Under the pieces are notes generated by a model. That model had not been told where the DNA came from. It did not search any database and was given only the letters and a program-made list of their open reading frames with translations. Below, piece after piece: positions 9,587-19,174 of a stretch of 64,000 bases of DNA. Source of the DNA: Natranaerobius trueperi. Its GTDB lineage: Bacteria > Bacillota > Natranaerobiia > Natranaerobiales > Natranaerobiaceae. How positions within the stretch are numbered: the stretch's first letter is position 1; every line of letters starts with the position of its first letter. Both the position numbers and the translations under genes were made by a program. The stretch spans positions 19,149 to 83,148 of the forward strand of contig NZ_NIQC01000009.1 of NCBI RefSeq assembly GCF_002216005.1. The letters are read 5' to 3'.

Positions 9587-10663
9587 CTAAAATATAGTTA
9601 TTTTTTTTGCTGTTACAAAAACAGATTCAAAGTAAGACTTATCTTCACGAAAAGATCGTCCCATTGTTTTAATGGGCAACTCTGAATTGTTATATAAGGA
9701 CTCACAATTTTTTGGATCAAGCCATGAAATTTTATGTTTATTAAAGCATTCTAAGTGATCACTCATTTGATTTATTATATATTTATTTTTATCATCATCT
9801 AATATTGGAAAGCAAACTTGCACACCAGGATCAGCAAGTCTTAATACACTAAGTGTATGATGAGAGATTCCTGTATGTCTTTTTCTTGAATCTGAGAAAC
9901 TTATTCTAGGAATAAAAAAAGTACTTCCGCGTAATTTACTTGCAGCCATCAGTGTAAATACCTGTTCTAACCCACTAAACCCATAAGTACTACAAGTTCC
10001 TACAATACCAGGACCCATAGTAACAACAACTAGATCAGCCTTTAGTTCAGAATAAGCATAAATAAGTGCAGAAAAAATATTAACCGCTTCATAATCTCCT
10101 CCAAAAGAATTTCTTATCGAAATTGTACTGTTTATCAATTTTTTTTGTTGAAGTTGTTGAATATTTCGAGAAAGTTCCATAGGCAATGCAGCTTCATCAG
10201 TCATTATATAGACAATTTTATAAGAAGAATTGAAGTGATTAACAGCTAAAATGAAAGGTACTAACATACTATGAAGTTCACCGACTACTACTGGTAATTT
10301 ATTAAGATCACGAAATTGAGATTCGCTTATTTGATACTCTTTTTTTTCCTCGAGAGACTCAACTGCAAATTGTAATGGCGTATATCTAAGCTTCATAATA
10401 TGTCCCGATGAATTATATCTTACATTCTGTTTTGAAAGATTTGTAATTACAAAATCAAGACCGCCAGTACCTAGATTTAATTCTTCAGCAGTTACATTTA
10501 AAAGTACTTTATCACCTTGCATTGCTGGGTTACAAAACCTGTAATAAAGTCTTGCTTTTCTGATGTTATTATCTGTCCCTAGTTCTTTTACATAGAGATC
10601 CTGAAATTGATCTTGAAATTTTATCACTTCACTAACCACAGCCTCAGTGATTGAAAGTTTCAA
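9587..10663 (-). CDS. DUF3866 family protein
   Basis: A 358-residue protein of the DUF3866 family, common in Clostridia next to nudF and endoQ. No biochemical role is known to me. It is soluble by sequence, with glycine-rich stretches such as NLGTGGLD near residue 63 and VTMGPGIVGT near residue 215, suggesting a nucleotide- or metal-binding fold (inference). The TTG at 10663 is chosen because GGAGG lies 8 bases upstream; the longer reading to 10678 would overlap that site. Confidence 0.75.
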   Translation of the reverse strand: MKLSITEAVVSEVIKFQDQFQDLYVKELGTDNNIRKARLYYRFCNPAMQGDKVLLNVTAEELNLGTGGLDFVITNLSKQNVRYNSSGHIMKLRYTPLQFAVESLEEKKEYQISESQFRDLNKLPVVVGELHSMLVPFILAVNHFNSSYKIVYIMTDEAALPMELSRNIQQLQQKKLINSTISIRNSFGGDYEAVNIFSALIYAYSELKADLVVVTMGPGIVGTCSTYGFSGLEQVFTLMAASKLRGSTFFIPRISFSDSRKRHTGISHHTLSVLRLADPGVQVCFPILDDDKNKYIINQMSDHLECFNKHKISWLDPKNCESLYNNSELPIKTMGRSFREDKSYFESVFVTAKKITIF

Positions 10664-10689
10664 AATAAGAACCTCCAATAAACATCAAA

Positions 10690-10715
10690 TAGTAGAGCCC
10701 TTAAGGGCTCTACTA
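10690..10715 (-). terminator. Perfect inverted repeat, probable terminator of the ptb-vor operon
   Basis: A 26-base palindrome with arms TAGTAGAGCCCTT and its complement lies between the last oxidoreductase gene and DUF3866. The T-run after it on the minus strand is short (TTTG), so termination may be incomplete. Confidence 0.6.
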
Positions 10716-10739
10716 AAATATATGCTCTCATACAAAAAT

Positions 10740-11285
10740 CTATTTACTTTTTTTGACTATTTCAGCACCTTTTCTTAATGCTTCTTCATTTAGAGGAATT
10801 AAATTATGGCGCCTTTCAGGTAAAACTTTTTTTAGAGATTCAAGTACATTATCAATAGTTACTACACCTGAAAGTTCTAAAAAAGCTCCTAGCATAACCA
10901 TATTAGCAATTCTTGAATTTCCTAAATCATTTGCGATTTTGTTCGCAGGAACTGCATAAACATCTGCATGGTCAGCGGATACTTCTTCCTCTATTAAAGA
11001 ACTATTATAGAGTAATGCTCCACCCTCCTTAATCGCGTCTCTAAATTTCTCAACAGAAGGATAATTCATCGCTATAACTGTATCCGGGTTAGATACAACA
11101 GGAGAACCGACTTGTTCTTCTTCTGTAATAACTACTGTACAGTTAGCAGTTCCCCCACGCATTTCAGGACCATATGAAGGCATCCATGAAACAGCTTTTC
11201 CTTCAATCATACCTGCATATGTCAGTAGCTGGCCCATACTCATAACACCTTGGCCACCAAAACCAGCCATTATAACTTCCTGCAT
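10740..11285 (-). CDS. 2-oxoacid:ferredoxin oxidoreductase, gamma subunit
   Basis: Gamma subunit (181 residues) of a four-subunit KorABCD/VorABCD-type enzyme, which oxidatively decarboxylates a 2-oxoacid to an acyl-CoA with ferredoxin as acceptor. Family signs are the N-terminal [14 protein letters not shown] and the region [15 protein letters not shown]. The start is ATG at 11285, one base after the beta stop. The operon (ptb, leucine dehydrogenase, buk) points to branched 2-oxoacids such as 2-oxoisovalerate as substrates rather than 2-oxoglutarate; this is inference. Confidence 0.9.
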   Translation of the reverse strand: MQEVIMAGFGGQGVMSMGQLLTYAGMIEGKAVSWMPSYGPEMRGGTANCTVVITEEEQVGSPVVSNPDTVIAMNYPSVEKFRDAIKEGGALLYNSSLIEEEVSADHADVYAVPANKIANDLGNSRIANMVMLGAFLELSGVVTIDNVLESLKKVLPERRHNLIPLNEEALRKGAEIVKKSK

Positions 11286-11286
11286 A

Positions 11287-12036
11287 TTACTCCACCTCCT
11301 TAGGAGTTTTTACGTCCCCAAGAGGATATTTAGGTACCATATTCTCTTCAATCCATTTAACAGACTCTTTAGGACTGATCCCCCAGTTAGTTGGACAATT
11401 TGATAAAACCTCTACCATGCTGAAACCTTCTTCGTTCATTTGCATTTCAAAGGCTTTTTTAATTGCTTTCTTGGTCTTTTGAATATTAGCCCCATTATGA
11501 ACTGATTGTCTTGATATATAAGATGCTCCATCAAGAGTAGCTAGCATTTCAGACATCTGAATTGGGTAACCTTCTACAGAAGTTTCCCTACCTGATTGTG
11601 AGGTAGTTGAACTTTGGCCAATTAGAGTAGTTGGAGCCATCTGACCACCTGTCATACCATAAATAGCATTGTTTACAAAAATAACGCTTATATTCTCCCC
11701 TCGAGCTGCTGCATGAACAATTTCAGCAGCTCCAATAGACGCTAGGTCTCCATCACCTTGATAGGTAAACACTAAGTTTTTAGGATGAACCCTTTTAATT
11801 CCTGTAGCAACAGCTGGCGCTCGTCCATGAGCAGCTTGTTGCATATCACAGTTAAAATATTCATAAGCTAAAACTGCACATCCAACAGGTGCTACACCAA
11901 TAGCGCTTTCACTTTCATCTAACTCATCAATGGCCTCAGCAACTAGTCTATGAATGATACCATGAGTACAGCCAGGACAATAATGTAATTTCTTATCGGC
12001 CATAGTTTGGGGTTTTTTAAATATCTGTTTAGCCAT
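11287..12036 (-). CDS. 2-oxoacid:ferredoxin oxidoreductase, beta subunit (TPP-binding)
   Basis: Beta subunit of 249 residues carrying thiamine diphosphate. The TPP motif begins GDGDLASIG near residue 95 and ends in the NN of [12 protein letters not shown]. Cysteines at YCPGCTHG near residue 20 fit the short beta subunits of this family. Its start overlaps the alpha stop by one base (TAATG), so the two are translationally coupled. Confidence 0.93.
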   Translation of the reverse strand: MAKQIFKKPQTMADKKLHYCPGCTHGIIHRLVAEAIDELDESESAIGVAPVGCAVLAYEYFNCDMQQAAHGRAPAVATGIKRVHPKNLVFTYQGDGDLASIGAAEIVHAAARGENISVIFVNNAIYGMTGGQMAPTTLIGQSSTTSQSGRETSVEGYPIQMSEMLATLDGASYISRQSVHNGANIQKTKKAIKKAFEMQMNEEGFSMVEVLSNCPTNWGISPKESVKWIEENMVPKYPLGDVKTPKEVE

Positions 12037-13100
12037 TATTGGTCACCTCCTTGAAGCCGCTCAATCGCTTCTAATATTTCTTCTGGAGCTGGTATAATAC
12101 CACCTGATCGTCCGTAAAACTCTACAGGAGCGGCTCCGTTTACAGATAAACGTACATCTTCTATCATTTGTCCATTGCTCATCTCTACAGTTAAGAAACC
12201 TTTTGTTTGGTCTAATACTTTATGAAATGCTTCTTCAGGAAAAGGCCATAAAGTAATTGGTCGAATCATTCCAACATTAATACCTTTTTCTCTTGCTTGT
12301 TTAACAGCATTTTTACAAAGTCTAGAAGTTGTTCCACAAGCTACTACAAAGTACTCAGCATCTTCATGTAAAATTTCATAACGTGTTTCATTGGCTTTAA
12401 TTTTATCGTATTTTTCTTTTAGTTTTTGGTTATGATCTTCTAACTTTTCTGCCTGTAGAGAAAGTGAATTGATAACACTCTTTTCACCTTTTTTTCCTAC
12501 ACCTGTAGTAGCCCACTCTTTATCTGGTAGATCTGAAGGATCAATAGGCTCTTTATTGAACTCAATCGGCTCCATCATTTGACCTAAAATCCCGTCCCCG
12601 AAGATCATAGCAGGGTTTCTATACTTATCAGACACATCAAAAGCTTCAATAGTTAAATCAACTAACTCTTGAACAGAGGCTGGTGCATAAACGATTAGTC
12701 TATAGTCACCATGTCCCCCTCCTTTAGTAGATTGAAAATAATCAGATTGGGCTGGCTGGATACCACCTAATCCTGGTCCACCTCTAACAATATTTACAAT
12801 CACACAAGGTACTTCAGCTCCAGCAATATAGGAAATACCTTCTTGTTTTAAGCTAATACCTGGACTTGATGAACTAGTCATAACTCTAGCCCCAGATCCA
12901 GCAGCACCATATACCATATTTATTGCAGAAACTTCACTTTCCGCTTGTATAAAACTACCATTTTCCTCTGGTAATCTTTTTGACATATATTCAGGTAATT
13001 CGTTTTGAGGGGTAATAGGATATCCAAAGAAATGTCTACAACCTGCTTTTATAGCAGCCTCTCCGATAGCTTCATTACCCTTCATTAATGTTTTAGCCAT
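12036..13100 (-). CDS. 2-oxoacid:ferredoxin oxidoreductase, alpha subunit
   Basis: Alpha subunit of 354 residues with the pyrimidine-binding domain, including FFGYPITPQNELPEYM near residue 25 and the GSGARVMTSSSSPG stretch near residue 70. It pairs with the beta subunit to form the catalytic core. The start is ATG at 13100 with GGGAGGG upstream. It follows the delta (ferredoxin) gene by 30 bases. Confidence 0.93.
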   Translation of the reverse strand: MAKTLMKGNEAIGEAAIKAGCRHFFGYPITPQNELPEYMSKRLPEENGSFIQAESEVSAINMVYGAAGSGARVMTSSSSPGISLKQEGISYIAGAEVPCVIVNIVRGGPGLGGIQPAQSDYFQSTKGGGHGDYRLIVYAPASVQELVDLTIEAFDVSDKYRNPAMIFGDGILGQMMEPIEFNKEPIDPSDLPDKEWATTGVGKKGEKSVINSLSLQAEKLEDHNQKLKEKYDKIKANETRYEILHEDAEYFVVACGTTSRLCKNAVKQAREKGINVGMIRPITLWPFPEEAFHKVLDQTKGFLTVEMSNGQMIEDVRLSVNGAAPVEFYGRSGGIIPAPEEILEAIERLQGGDQ

Positions 13101-13130
13101 GCTTAAAAACCCTCCCTTACTCCTATTGTC

Positions 13131-13352
13131 TTAGTTTTCTTCCTCAAATACTTCTATAACTACATCAGGACAAACCCTAGCACACATTGCACATCCTATA
13201 CATTTATCCATTTCATCAACTTTAGCTGGATGATAACCTTGAGTGTTAATTTTATCATCTAGTTTAATAATTTTTTTAGGACATGCATCGATACATAATT
13301 CACACCCTTTACATCTTTCTTCATTGAAAATTACTTTACCTTTTTTGGCCAC
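13131..13352 (-). CDS. 2-oxoacid:ferredoxin oxidoreductase, delta subunit (2[4Fe-4S])
   Basis: A 73-residue ferredoxin-like subunit with two complete [4Fe-4S] motifs, CKGCELCIDACP (about 14-25) and CIGCAMCARVCP (about 52-63). It passes electrons from the TPP centre to free ferredoxin. The start is GTG at 13352 behind GGAGGG. First of the four subunit genes (delta, alpha, beta, gamma). Confidence 0.92.
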   Translation of the reverse strand: MAKKGKVIFNEERCKGCELCIDACPKKIIKLDDKINTQGYHPAKVDEMDKCIGCAMCARVCPDVVIEVFEEEN

Positions 13353-13391
13353 TAGATACCCTCCTTTTCCAAAAAAATACTAGCTCATTAC

Positions 13392-13418
13392 ATCTAATCT
13401 AATCTAATCTAATCTAAT
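13392..13418. repeat. Tandem pentanucleotide repeat, five copies of TCTAA
   Basis: Five perfect copies of TCTAA (TTAGA on the minus strand) occupy 13393-13417. They span the stop codon of the P-loop ATPase gene (13409-13411) and run into the intergenic gap. Five-base units change reading frame when copy number changes, so slippage would alter only the last residues and the stop. Confidence 0.9.
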
Positions 13419-14098
13419 GGATTAGTCAAATAATTATCCACAATCAAAAAATCCCCTAAAATTGATTTATAATCGTCTATTTCATCAGTTAACTTTTTAG
13501 GTATAGCTGAATATTTAATAGGAATATTTAGCGTGTTTTCAACTTCTCTACACAACTCTAACCCAGTTAATATATCTTGAATAGTGGTTTCTTGTTTTAG
13601 GTGAGTATTGTTTATAATTCCAGTAAACTTTAACCTTGACGTACTCTCTATCTTCCTAGCTAATTCTTTTATTTCTTCAACAGAAGATGTCTGTGGTCTA
13701 TTTGCATTAATTACTAACCACATATCATACCCTGCCTTAGTAACTTCTTTTTGGAGTCCCCCTACTGGTAAAGCACCATCGGGATTTCCTCCTAAATCAA
13801 TTACAAGCTTTCCATCTTGTTCTACAATTGCTCCTTTAATTTGAGGTGGAATTATTGGAAAGTCTGCATGTTGAAGTTCTCTTGGAGGCAAGATTGTATG
13901 AATACCTTTTTCCTCCATTAATTCACCTGCTTCTCTTGAACGAAAGTATGGGTTAATAATATCTAAGTCCACAATACTAACTTTATAATCTTGTGAATTA
14001 AGGTGAAGACAATAATTTACTGCATTTTCAGTTTTTCCACTACCAAAATGTCCTGAAAAAATTATCACTGGTTTGGTAGATAAGATTTTATCTGTCAT
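13409..14098 (-). CDS. P-loop ATPase in the branched-chain oxidation operon
   Basis: A 229-residue MinD/CobQ-like nucleotide-binding protein. The Walker A motif is FSGHFGSGKTENA near residues 16-28, and a DLDIINPYF segment follows near residue 45. The DLGGNPDGA segment near residue 100 resembles switch II of this superfamily. It sits between buk and the ferredoxin subunit. Its job is unknown; metal-cluster loading or enzyme maturation is a guess from context. The ATG at 14098 has AAGGTGAG 4 bases upstream; a GTG at 14107 lies within that site. Confidence 0.75.
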   Translation of the reverse strand: MTDKILSTKPVIIFSGHFGSGKTENAVNYCLHLNSQDYKVSIVDLDIINPYFRSREAGELMEEKGIHTILPPRELQHADFPIIPPQIKGAIVEQDGKLVIDLGGNPDGALPVGGLQKEVTKAGYDMWLVINANRPQTSSVEEIKELARKIESTSRLKFTGIINNTHLKQETTIQDILTGLELCREVENTLNIPIKYSAIPKKLTDEIDDYKSILGDFLIVDNYLTNPLD

Positions 14099-14111
14099 AT
14101 AACTCACCTTT

Positions 14112-15188
14112 TTATGAATATTCTTTAGCTGGTTCTTCGCCTCTAAGAACTCTTAAGCAGCCTTCAGCCAATGATTGCATTTCATCTTCTCCTGGAAATA
14201 CAAGCACATCTCCTAGGAAATTAATATACTGTTTCAGTTTAGTAACTAAATAATCATCATGAGCAAGACCACCAGTTAAGACAATTCCATCAATACTTCC
14301 TTTTAATACAGGTGCACAGCTTCCGACCTCTTTCGCGGTTTGGTATATCATTGCGTCATAAATAAGTTTAGCCTTTTCATCACCTGATTCAATTCTATCA
14401 ACTACTTCACGACCATCATTTGTATTTAGATAAGAAACAATTCCACCATTACCAATTAACTTACGTTTTAAATCTTTCCACTCTAAATTATTTGTTTCAG
14501 AATATTTTACTAAGTCGGCATTAGGTAATCCACCGCTCCGCTCAGGTGAGAATGGACCTTCTCCATCTAATGCATTATTAACATCTATAACTTTACCATT
14601 TTCATGTACACCTACAGAGATGCCTCCACCAAGATGTACAACTATTAAATTAGCATCTTCATACGATTTGTTTAATGAAGAAGCTGCCTGTCTTGCTACT
14701 GCTTTTTGATTTAGCGCATGGAAAATGCTTCGCCTTTCAACCGGTTCAAACCCAGAAATTCGCGCCAAATCCTGAAGTTCGTCAACAACAACTGGATCCA
14801 CAATATATGAAGGAATGTCTAATTGCTTTGAAATTTCTTTAGCAATAATACCACCTAAGTTTGAAGCGTGTTCACCCTGATAACCTTGTTGTAGATGTTC
14901 TATCATCAAATCATTCACCCGATAAGTTCCACCAGAAATGGGCTTTAAAAGCCCACCTCTGGCTACAACAGCATCTAATTTATTAAAATTAATACCTTGT
15001 TCATCTAGAGTAGAAAGAATACTTTCTTTTCTTAGATCATATTGATCAATAATGCTGTCATATTCATTTAATTCCTCGGGAGAATGGGAAAGCTTCTTTT
15101 CAAATAAAGGTTTTTCACCATCAAAAATTGCAATTTTTGTAGAAGTTGATCCAGGGTTTATTACGAGCAAGCGATGTTCTTTTTTCAT
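14112..15188 (-). CDS. buk: Butyrate / branched-chain fatty acid kinase
   Basis: Converts butyryl- or isovaleryl/isobutyryl-phosphate plus ADP to the acid plus ATP, the energy-yielding step. It is 358 residues of the acetate-kinase (ASKHA) family, with the N-terminal VINPGSTSTKIAIFD and the central HLGGGISV (about residue 182) and DGEGPFSPERSGGLP (about 207) signatures that separate butyrate kinases from acetate kinases. The start is ATG at 15188 with GGGAGGGG. It follows leucine dehydrogenase and ptb in the same operon. Confidence 0.93.
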   Translation of the reverse strand: MKKEHRLLVINPGSTSTKIAIFDGEKPLFEKKLSHSPEELNEYDSIIDQYDLRKESILSTLDEQGINFNKLDAVVARGGLLKPISGGTYRVNDLMIEHLQQGYQGEHASNLGGIIAKEISKQLDIPSYIVDPVVVDELQDLARISGFEPVERRSIFHALNQKAVARQAASSLNKSYEDANLIVVHLGGGISVGVHENGKVIDVNNALDGEGPFSPERSGGLPNADLVKYSETNNLEWKDLKRKLIGNGGIVSYLNTNDGREVVDRIESGDEKAKLIYDAMIYQTAKEVGSCAPVLKGSIDGIVLTGGLAHDDYLVTKLKQYINFLGDVLVFPGEDEMQSLAEGCLRVLRGEEPAKEYS

Positions 15189-15222
15189 TGTTACCCCTCC
15201 CGAATATTTGATGTTTTATAGA

Positions 15223-16287
15223 TTAATATCTGACATAGCTAGTTTTTACATTTTTAATAGCTTCAATTCTTTCTTCTGCCATTCTATTCGCAGCTTCATG
15301 AGTAGTTATGTCATCTCTTTTAGCTATTTCAAAACATTTTTTAATCCTATCGTAAATTGTTGCAATCTTTCTATAAGCTTTATCTTTGTCATATCCTGAT
15401 ATTTCTTCTGATACGTTCATAACTCCACCAGCATTTAATACGTAATCAGGAGCATGAGCTATTCCTCGTTTTTTCAACTCTTCACCATGAACTTTTTCAT
15501 CTTTTAATTGATTATTTGCAGCACCAGCTACAGCCTTTACTTTTAACTTTGGAATTGTTTCATCATTTAAGATAGCACCAAGAGCACATGGAGCGAAAAT
15601 ATCAGCTTCTTGCTCATAAATTTCATCAGGCTCAACTGCTTTAGCACCATACTGTGATACAACTTTATCAATAGTTTCTTGATAAATATCAGTTACGATA
15701 ATATTAGCCCCTTCTTCATGTAAATGACCACATAGATACTGTCCAACACTACCTAAACCTTGAACAGCAACAGTCTTCCCAGATAGACTACTATCTCCCC
15801 ATACTTGTTCAGCAACAGCCTTCACACCTGAGTATACTCCATATGCAGTTGCAGGAGATGGGTCACCACTTTTACTTTGAAGACCAGCTACATGTTCTGT
15901 CTCAAGGTTAATATTGTCAATATCATCAACTTTAACACCAACATCTTGAGCAGTGATATATCTGCCATTTAAGCTTTGGACAAATCTTCCGTATGCTCTC
16001 CACATTTCTTCTGATTTATCAGAGTTAGGGTCTCCCATAATAACTGCTTTTCCACCACCAATGTTTAGGCCTGCAGCAGCATTTTTATACGTCATACCTC
16101 TAGACAATCTTAAAGCATCTTCAATAGCCTCTTCTTCAGAGTTATATGTCCACATTCTTGTTCCACCTAAAGCTGGCCCTAGAGTAGTATCGTGGATTGC
16201 AATAATAGCTTTTAGACCACTTTTTTCGTCCTGACATAGTACTAACTGTTCATGTTCATTATTATTCATATATTCAAAAATATTCAT
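15223..16287 (-). CDS. bcd: Leucine (branched-chain amino acid) dehydrogenase
   Basis: NAD-dependent oxidative deamination of leucine, valine or isoleucine to the 2-oxoacid, feeding the ferredoxin oxidoreductase encoded downstream. It is 354 residues. K68 and K80 match the substrate-carboxylate and catalytic lysines of leucine dehydrogenases, inside [16 protein letters not shown]. The NAD motif GLGSVGQYL lies near residue 175. The start is ATG at 16287 with AAGGAGG upstream. The ptb-bcd-buk order is the same as in the Bacillus bkd operon. Confidence 0.93.
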   Translation of the reverse strand: MNIFEYMNNNEHEQLVLCQDEKSGLKAIIAIHDTTLGPALGGTRMWTYNSEEEAIEDALRLSRGMTYKNAAAGLNIGGGKAVIMGDPNSDKSEEMWRAYGRFVQSLNGRYITAQDVGVKVDDIDNINLETEHVAGLQSKSGDPSPATAYGVYSGVKAVAEQVWGDSSLSGKTVAVQGLGSVGQYLCGHLHEEGANIIVTDIYQETIDKVVSQYGAKAVEPDEIYEQEADIFAPCALGAILNDETIPKLKVKAVAGAANNQLKDEKVHGEELKKRGIAHAPDYVLNAGGVMNVSEEISGYDKDKAYRKIATIYDRIKKCFEIAKRDDITTHEAANRMAEERIEAIKNVKTSYVRY

Positions 16288-16312
16288 AATTAAACAACCT
16301 CCTTAAATTTTA

Positions 16313-17224
16313 TTATGCTTTTTGATTTGCAGCCATCAAGCAAGCTGCTGCAATAGAATATACTTTAGCTTCATGAGGGTCTGCTCTAGAAGTTAATATT
16401 ACAGGGGACTTAGCACCAGAAATCACTCCCGCGATTTTAGCATTAGCTAAATGAGTGAGAGCTTTATATAATGCATTTCCAGTTTCAATTGCAGGTGCTA
16501 ATAAAATATCAGCCTGTCCTGCTACAGGGCTGTCAATACCTTTATGTTTAGCTGCATCCATAGAAATTGCATTATCTAGTGCCAAAGGACCATCTACAAT
16601 AGCATTTTTTATCTGTCCACGATCAGCCATCTTAGACAAATGTGCAGCATCTAAAGTCGCATCCATATCAAGATTGACATTTTCTACAGCAGCTAAAGGA
16701 GCTACTTTTGGTTCCGGTATTTCCATATTAATAGCCATATCAACTGCATTTTGAACTATATTGATTTTTTGATTCAAATCGGGAGCAATATTCATAGCTG
16801 CATCAGTTAGGAATAGTAATTTATCATGGTTAGGAACGTCCAAAATTGCAATATGACTTAGAATTCTACCAGTCCTTAGTCCAATCTCTTTATCTAAAAC
16901 TGCTTTCAAGAGATCTTTTGTTTGTACATGGCCTTTCATAACCAAGTCAGCTTCTCCTTTAGAAACCAATTCCACAGCTTTTTTAGCAGCTTTTGGTGCA
17001 TCTTTTTCATCAATGATTTTGAATTTTTTTACATCAAAATCAAGTTCAGAGGAAATTTCTTTAATCTTACTTTCATCACCAACTAATATTGGTTCACAAA
17101 TTTCTTTTTCTACAGCTTCTTTAACTGCAGTTAGAACTTCTTTATCTTCTGCCACAGCAATACTTACCTTTTGTGATGATAGCTTTTGGGCTCTTGAGAT
17201 TGCTTCATCTAAATTTTTGACCAT
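16313..17224 (-). CDS. ptb: Phosphate butyryltransferase
   Basis: Exchanges CoA for phosphate on butyryl-, isobutyryl- or isovaleryl-CoA, giving the acyl-phosphate used by Buk. It is 303 residues of the phosphate acyltransferase family, with typical segments DLVMKGHVQTKDLLKAVLD near residue 95, RTGRILSHIAI near 118 and DILLAPAIETGNALYK near 235. The start is ATG at 17224 behind GGGGGG. First gene of the operon, directly downstream of a sigma-54 promoter. Confidence 0.93.
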   Translation of the reverse strand: MVKNLDEAISRAQKLSSQKVSIAVAEDKEVLTAVKEAVEKEICEPILVGDESKIKEISSELDFDVKKFKIIDEKDAPKAAKKAVELVSKGEADLVMKGHVQTKDLLKAVLDKEIGLRTGRILSHIAILDVPNHDKLLFLTDAAMNIAPDLNQKINIVQNAVDMAINMEIPEPKVAPLAAVENVNLDMDATLDAAHLSKMADRGQIKNAIVDGPLALDNAISMDAAKHKGIDSPVAGQADILLAPAIETGNALYKALTHLANAKIAGVISGAKSPVILTSRADPHEAKVYSIAAACLMAANQKA

Positions 17225-17289
17225 CTTTAATCCCCCCTTCTTTGATACTTCAATAGTTTTAATTAATTTTCATCAACATAAATATATAT

Positions 17290-17305
17290 TGCAATTTATA
17301 TGCCA
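17290..17305 (-). promoter_or_regulatory. Sigma-54 (-24/-12) promoter of the ptb operon
   Basis: The minus strand reads TGGCATATAAATTGCA, matching TGGCAC-N5-TTGCW with exact GG-to-GC spacing. It lies 66 bases upstream of ptb and downstream of a gene for a sigma-54 activator. Expression should need SigL and that activator. Confidence 0.85.
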
Positions 17306-17347
17306 ATAGGCAAATGGCGTGAAACAGGCTCATTTTTGCGTTTTTTT

Positions 17348-17394
17348 ATTGCAATAATTTGCAAGATGCATCATTTTGCATGCGTTATTTTGCA
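17348..17394 (-). promoter_or_regulatory. Candidate upstream activator sites for the sigma-54 regulator
   Basis: Four TTGCA half-sites (at 17349, 17359, 17376 and 17390 on the plus strand) plus the palindromes ATTGCAAT and GATGCATC are packed into 47 bases. They lie about 45-90 bases upstream of the -24 box, immediately after the activator stop codon. Clustered half-sites here fit an enhancer; binding is inferred. Confidence 0.5.
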
Positions 17395-17396
17395 GT

Positions 17397-19151
17397 CTAA
17401 GAGATTTTGTATTTATCAATTTTGTAATATAGGGTTCGTAAAGCAATATTAAGATCCTTCGCTGCTTCACTTCTTTTTCCATTATTACGCTCTAAGGCTT
17501 CGATAATTGCTTTTTTTTCAGTTTCTTGTATAATTTCATCCAAAGACAAATCTTTAGTAAATTCTCGTCCATTAGGTGTACTATTATTACAATTAATTTT
17601 TGTAGTTTGTTCTGTTGAAGGTAGATGGTTAGGTTTCATGATTGTTTCAGTAATCTCCATATTAATCATTGCTCGTCCTATGTAATTTTCTAATTCACGA
17701 ACATTACCTGGCCAATCATATTTCTTCAATATTTCTAACGCTTTGTCTGATATTTCATTTACATTTCTACCATACTCTTGATTAAACTTTTTTAATAAAA
17801 ATTGAGCTAGAAATGGAATGTCTTCAGCACGTTCACCCAAAGAAGGAATTTTAATAGGTATTACATTCAAACGATAGTAAAGGTCTCTTCTAAACTCGTT
17901 ATTATTTATAGCATTTTCTAGATCTCTATTAGTTGCTGCAATAACTCGACATTTTATTGGTACAGGCTTATTACTTCCTACCCTCATCACTTCTCTTTCT
18001 TGTAAAACCCTTAATAACTTAGCTTGTAGATTTAATGACATTTCTCCAATTTCGTCTAAAAAGATAGTACCACTTTTTGCTTCTTCAAAAAGTCCTCTTT
18101 TTCCTCCCCTTTTGGCCCCTGTAAAAGCTCCTTCAACATACCCAAAAAGTTCACTCTCTAACAAAGTCTCTGTTAGTGACGCACAATTCACTCTTACAAA
18201 TGGATCATATCTTCTTTCACTGTTATTATGAATAGCATGTGCAAAAAGTTCTTTCCCGGTTCCACTTTCTCCTCTAAGTAAGACAGTTGCGGGTGTTTGA
18301 GCAGCTGTCTTAGCAATCCGAATTGCTGCTTTAATATCACCTGATTCGCCTACTATATCATCAAAGGTATACTTTGCTTCTAGTTTTCTTATGATACTCT
18401 TCGCTTCATTCAGCTCTTCTGTAAGTTGTTTAATCTTAGATACATCATGTATCACTCCTACACTACCTTTTAAGTTTCCATTTACTATAATCGGTGCCAC
18501 ATCAACTAGAACATCTTTTTTATTTGGTCCAACTTTCAGTGGAACATTTTTTACCGCTTTTTTAGTTTTAAGAACTTTATAGTGCATGCTTTCACCTTCA
18601 GCAATATCTACTGTAGCAGGTTTACCTATAACATCATTTTTCGTCAAACCAGTTATTTCTGTATATGCAGGGTTTATTAATATACCAATACCATTTTCAT
18701 CTACTACAGAAATAGCATCTTGAGTTGAATTAATTATAGCCTTTAGCATACTTTCTATTTCTTTTAAATCTGTAACCTCTTCTGCTAGCGTAATTATCTC
18801 TGTAATATCTCTAAAGACCGCAACAGCACCTTGAATATTACCATATTCATCATAAACAGGTACCCTATTTGTAATAATTGTAGTATATTCATTTAGTTCT
18901 TGTCTTCTATCATACTCTGGTACACCAGTGTTAAGTATAATAGGTAAGCGTGTATTTGGAATAACATCTTTTGCATATTTACCTGAAACTGAGTCTTTTG
19001 ATATATCGGTAATTCTTTCTGCAGCATCGTTAAAAACAGTTACAATTCCATTGTGATCAACTGCTAACATGCCATCATGAGTAGAGTTTAAAATTCGGTC
19101 AATCTCTTTTCCAGAAGTTGAAAAACTATTTTTCAATCTTTTCTTAACCAT
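17397..19151 (-). CDS. Sigma-54-dependent transcriptional activator, BkdR-like
   Basis: Enhancer-binding activator of 584 residues. Two PAS sensor domains (about 18-120 and 134-245) are followed by an AAA+ domain (about 263-500) with Walker A GESGTGKE (294-301) and the sigma-54 contact GAFTGA (341-346). A Fis-type helix-turn-helix lies at about 545-582. Adjacent to the ptb operon, it almost certainly controls it, as BkdR does in Bacillus; the PAS ligand is unknown. The ATG at 19151 has GGAG 9 bases upstream. An ATG at 19178 overlapping the previous stop (ATGA) is a real alternative. Confidence 0.88.
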   Translation of the reverse strand: MVKKRLKNSFSTSGKEIDRILNSTHDGMLAVDHNGIVTVFNDAAERITDISKDSVSGKYAKDVIPNTRLPIILNTGVPEYDRRQELNEYTTIITNRVPVYDEYGNIQGAVAVFRDITEIITLAEEVTDLKEIESMLKAIINSTQDAISVVDENGIGILINPAYTEITGLTKNDVIGKPATVDIAEGESMHYKVLKTKKAVKNVPLKVGPNKKDVLVDVAPIIVNGNLKGSVGVIHDVSKIKQLTEELNEAKSIIRKLEAKYTFDDIVGESGDIKAAIRIAKTAAQTPATVLLRGESGTGKELFAHAIHNNSERRYDPFVRVNCASLTETLLESELFGYVEGAFTGAKRGGKRGLFEEAKSGTIFLDEIGEMSLNLQAKLLRVLQEREVMRVGSNKPVPIKCRVIAATNRDLENAINNNEFRRDLYYRLNVIPIKIPSLGERAEDIPFLAQFLLKKFNQEYGRNVNEISDKALEILKKYDWPGNVRELENYIGRAMINMEITETIMKPNHLPSTEQTTKINCNNSTPNGREFTKDLSLDEIIQETEKKAIIEALERNNGKRSEAAKDLNIALRTLYYKIDKYKIS

Positions 19152-19174
19152 CAGATCACACTCCATACATAAAA

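Noticed and set aside
17281..17396. CRISPR-like or integron-like repeat cluster
   Set aside because: The TTGCA repeats are five bases, irregularly spaced, and better explained as activator sites of the sigma-54 promoter.
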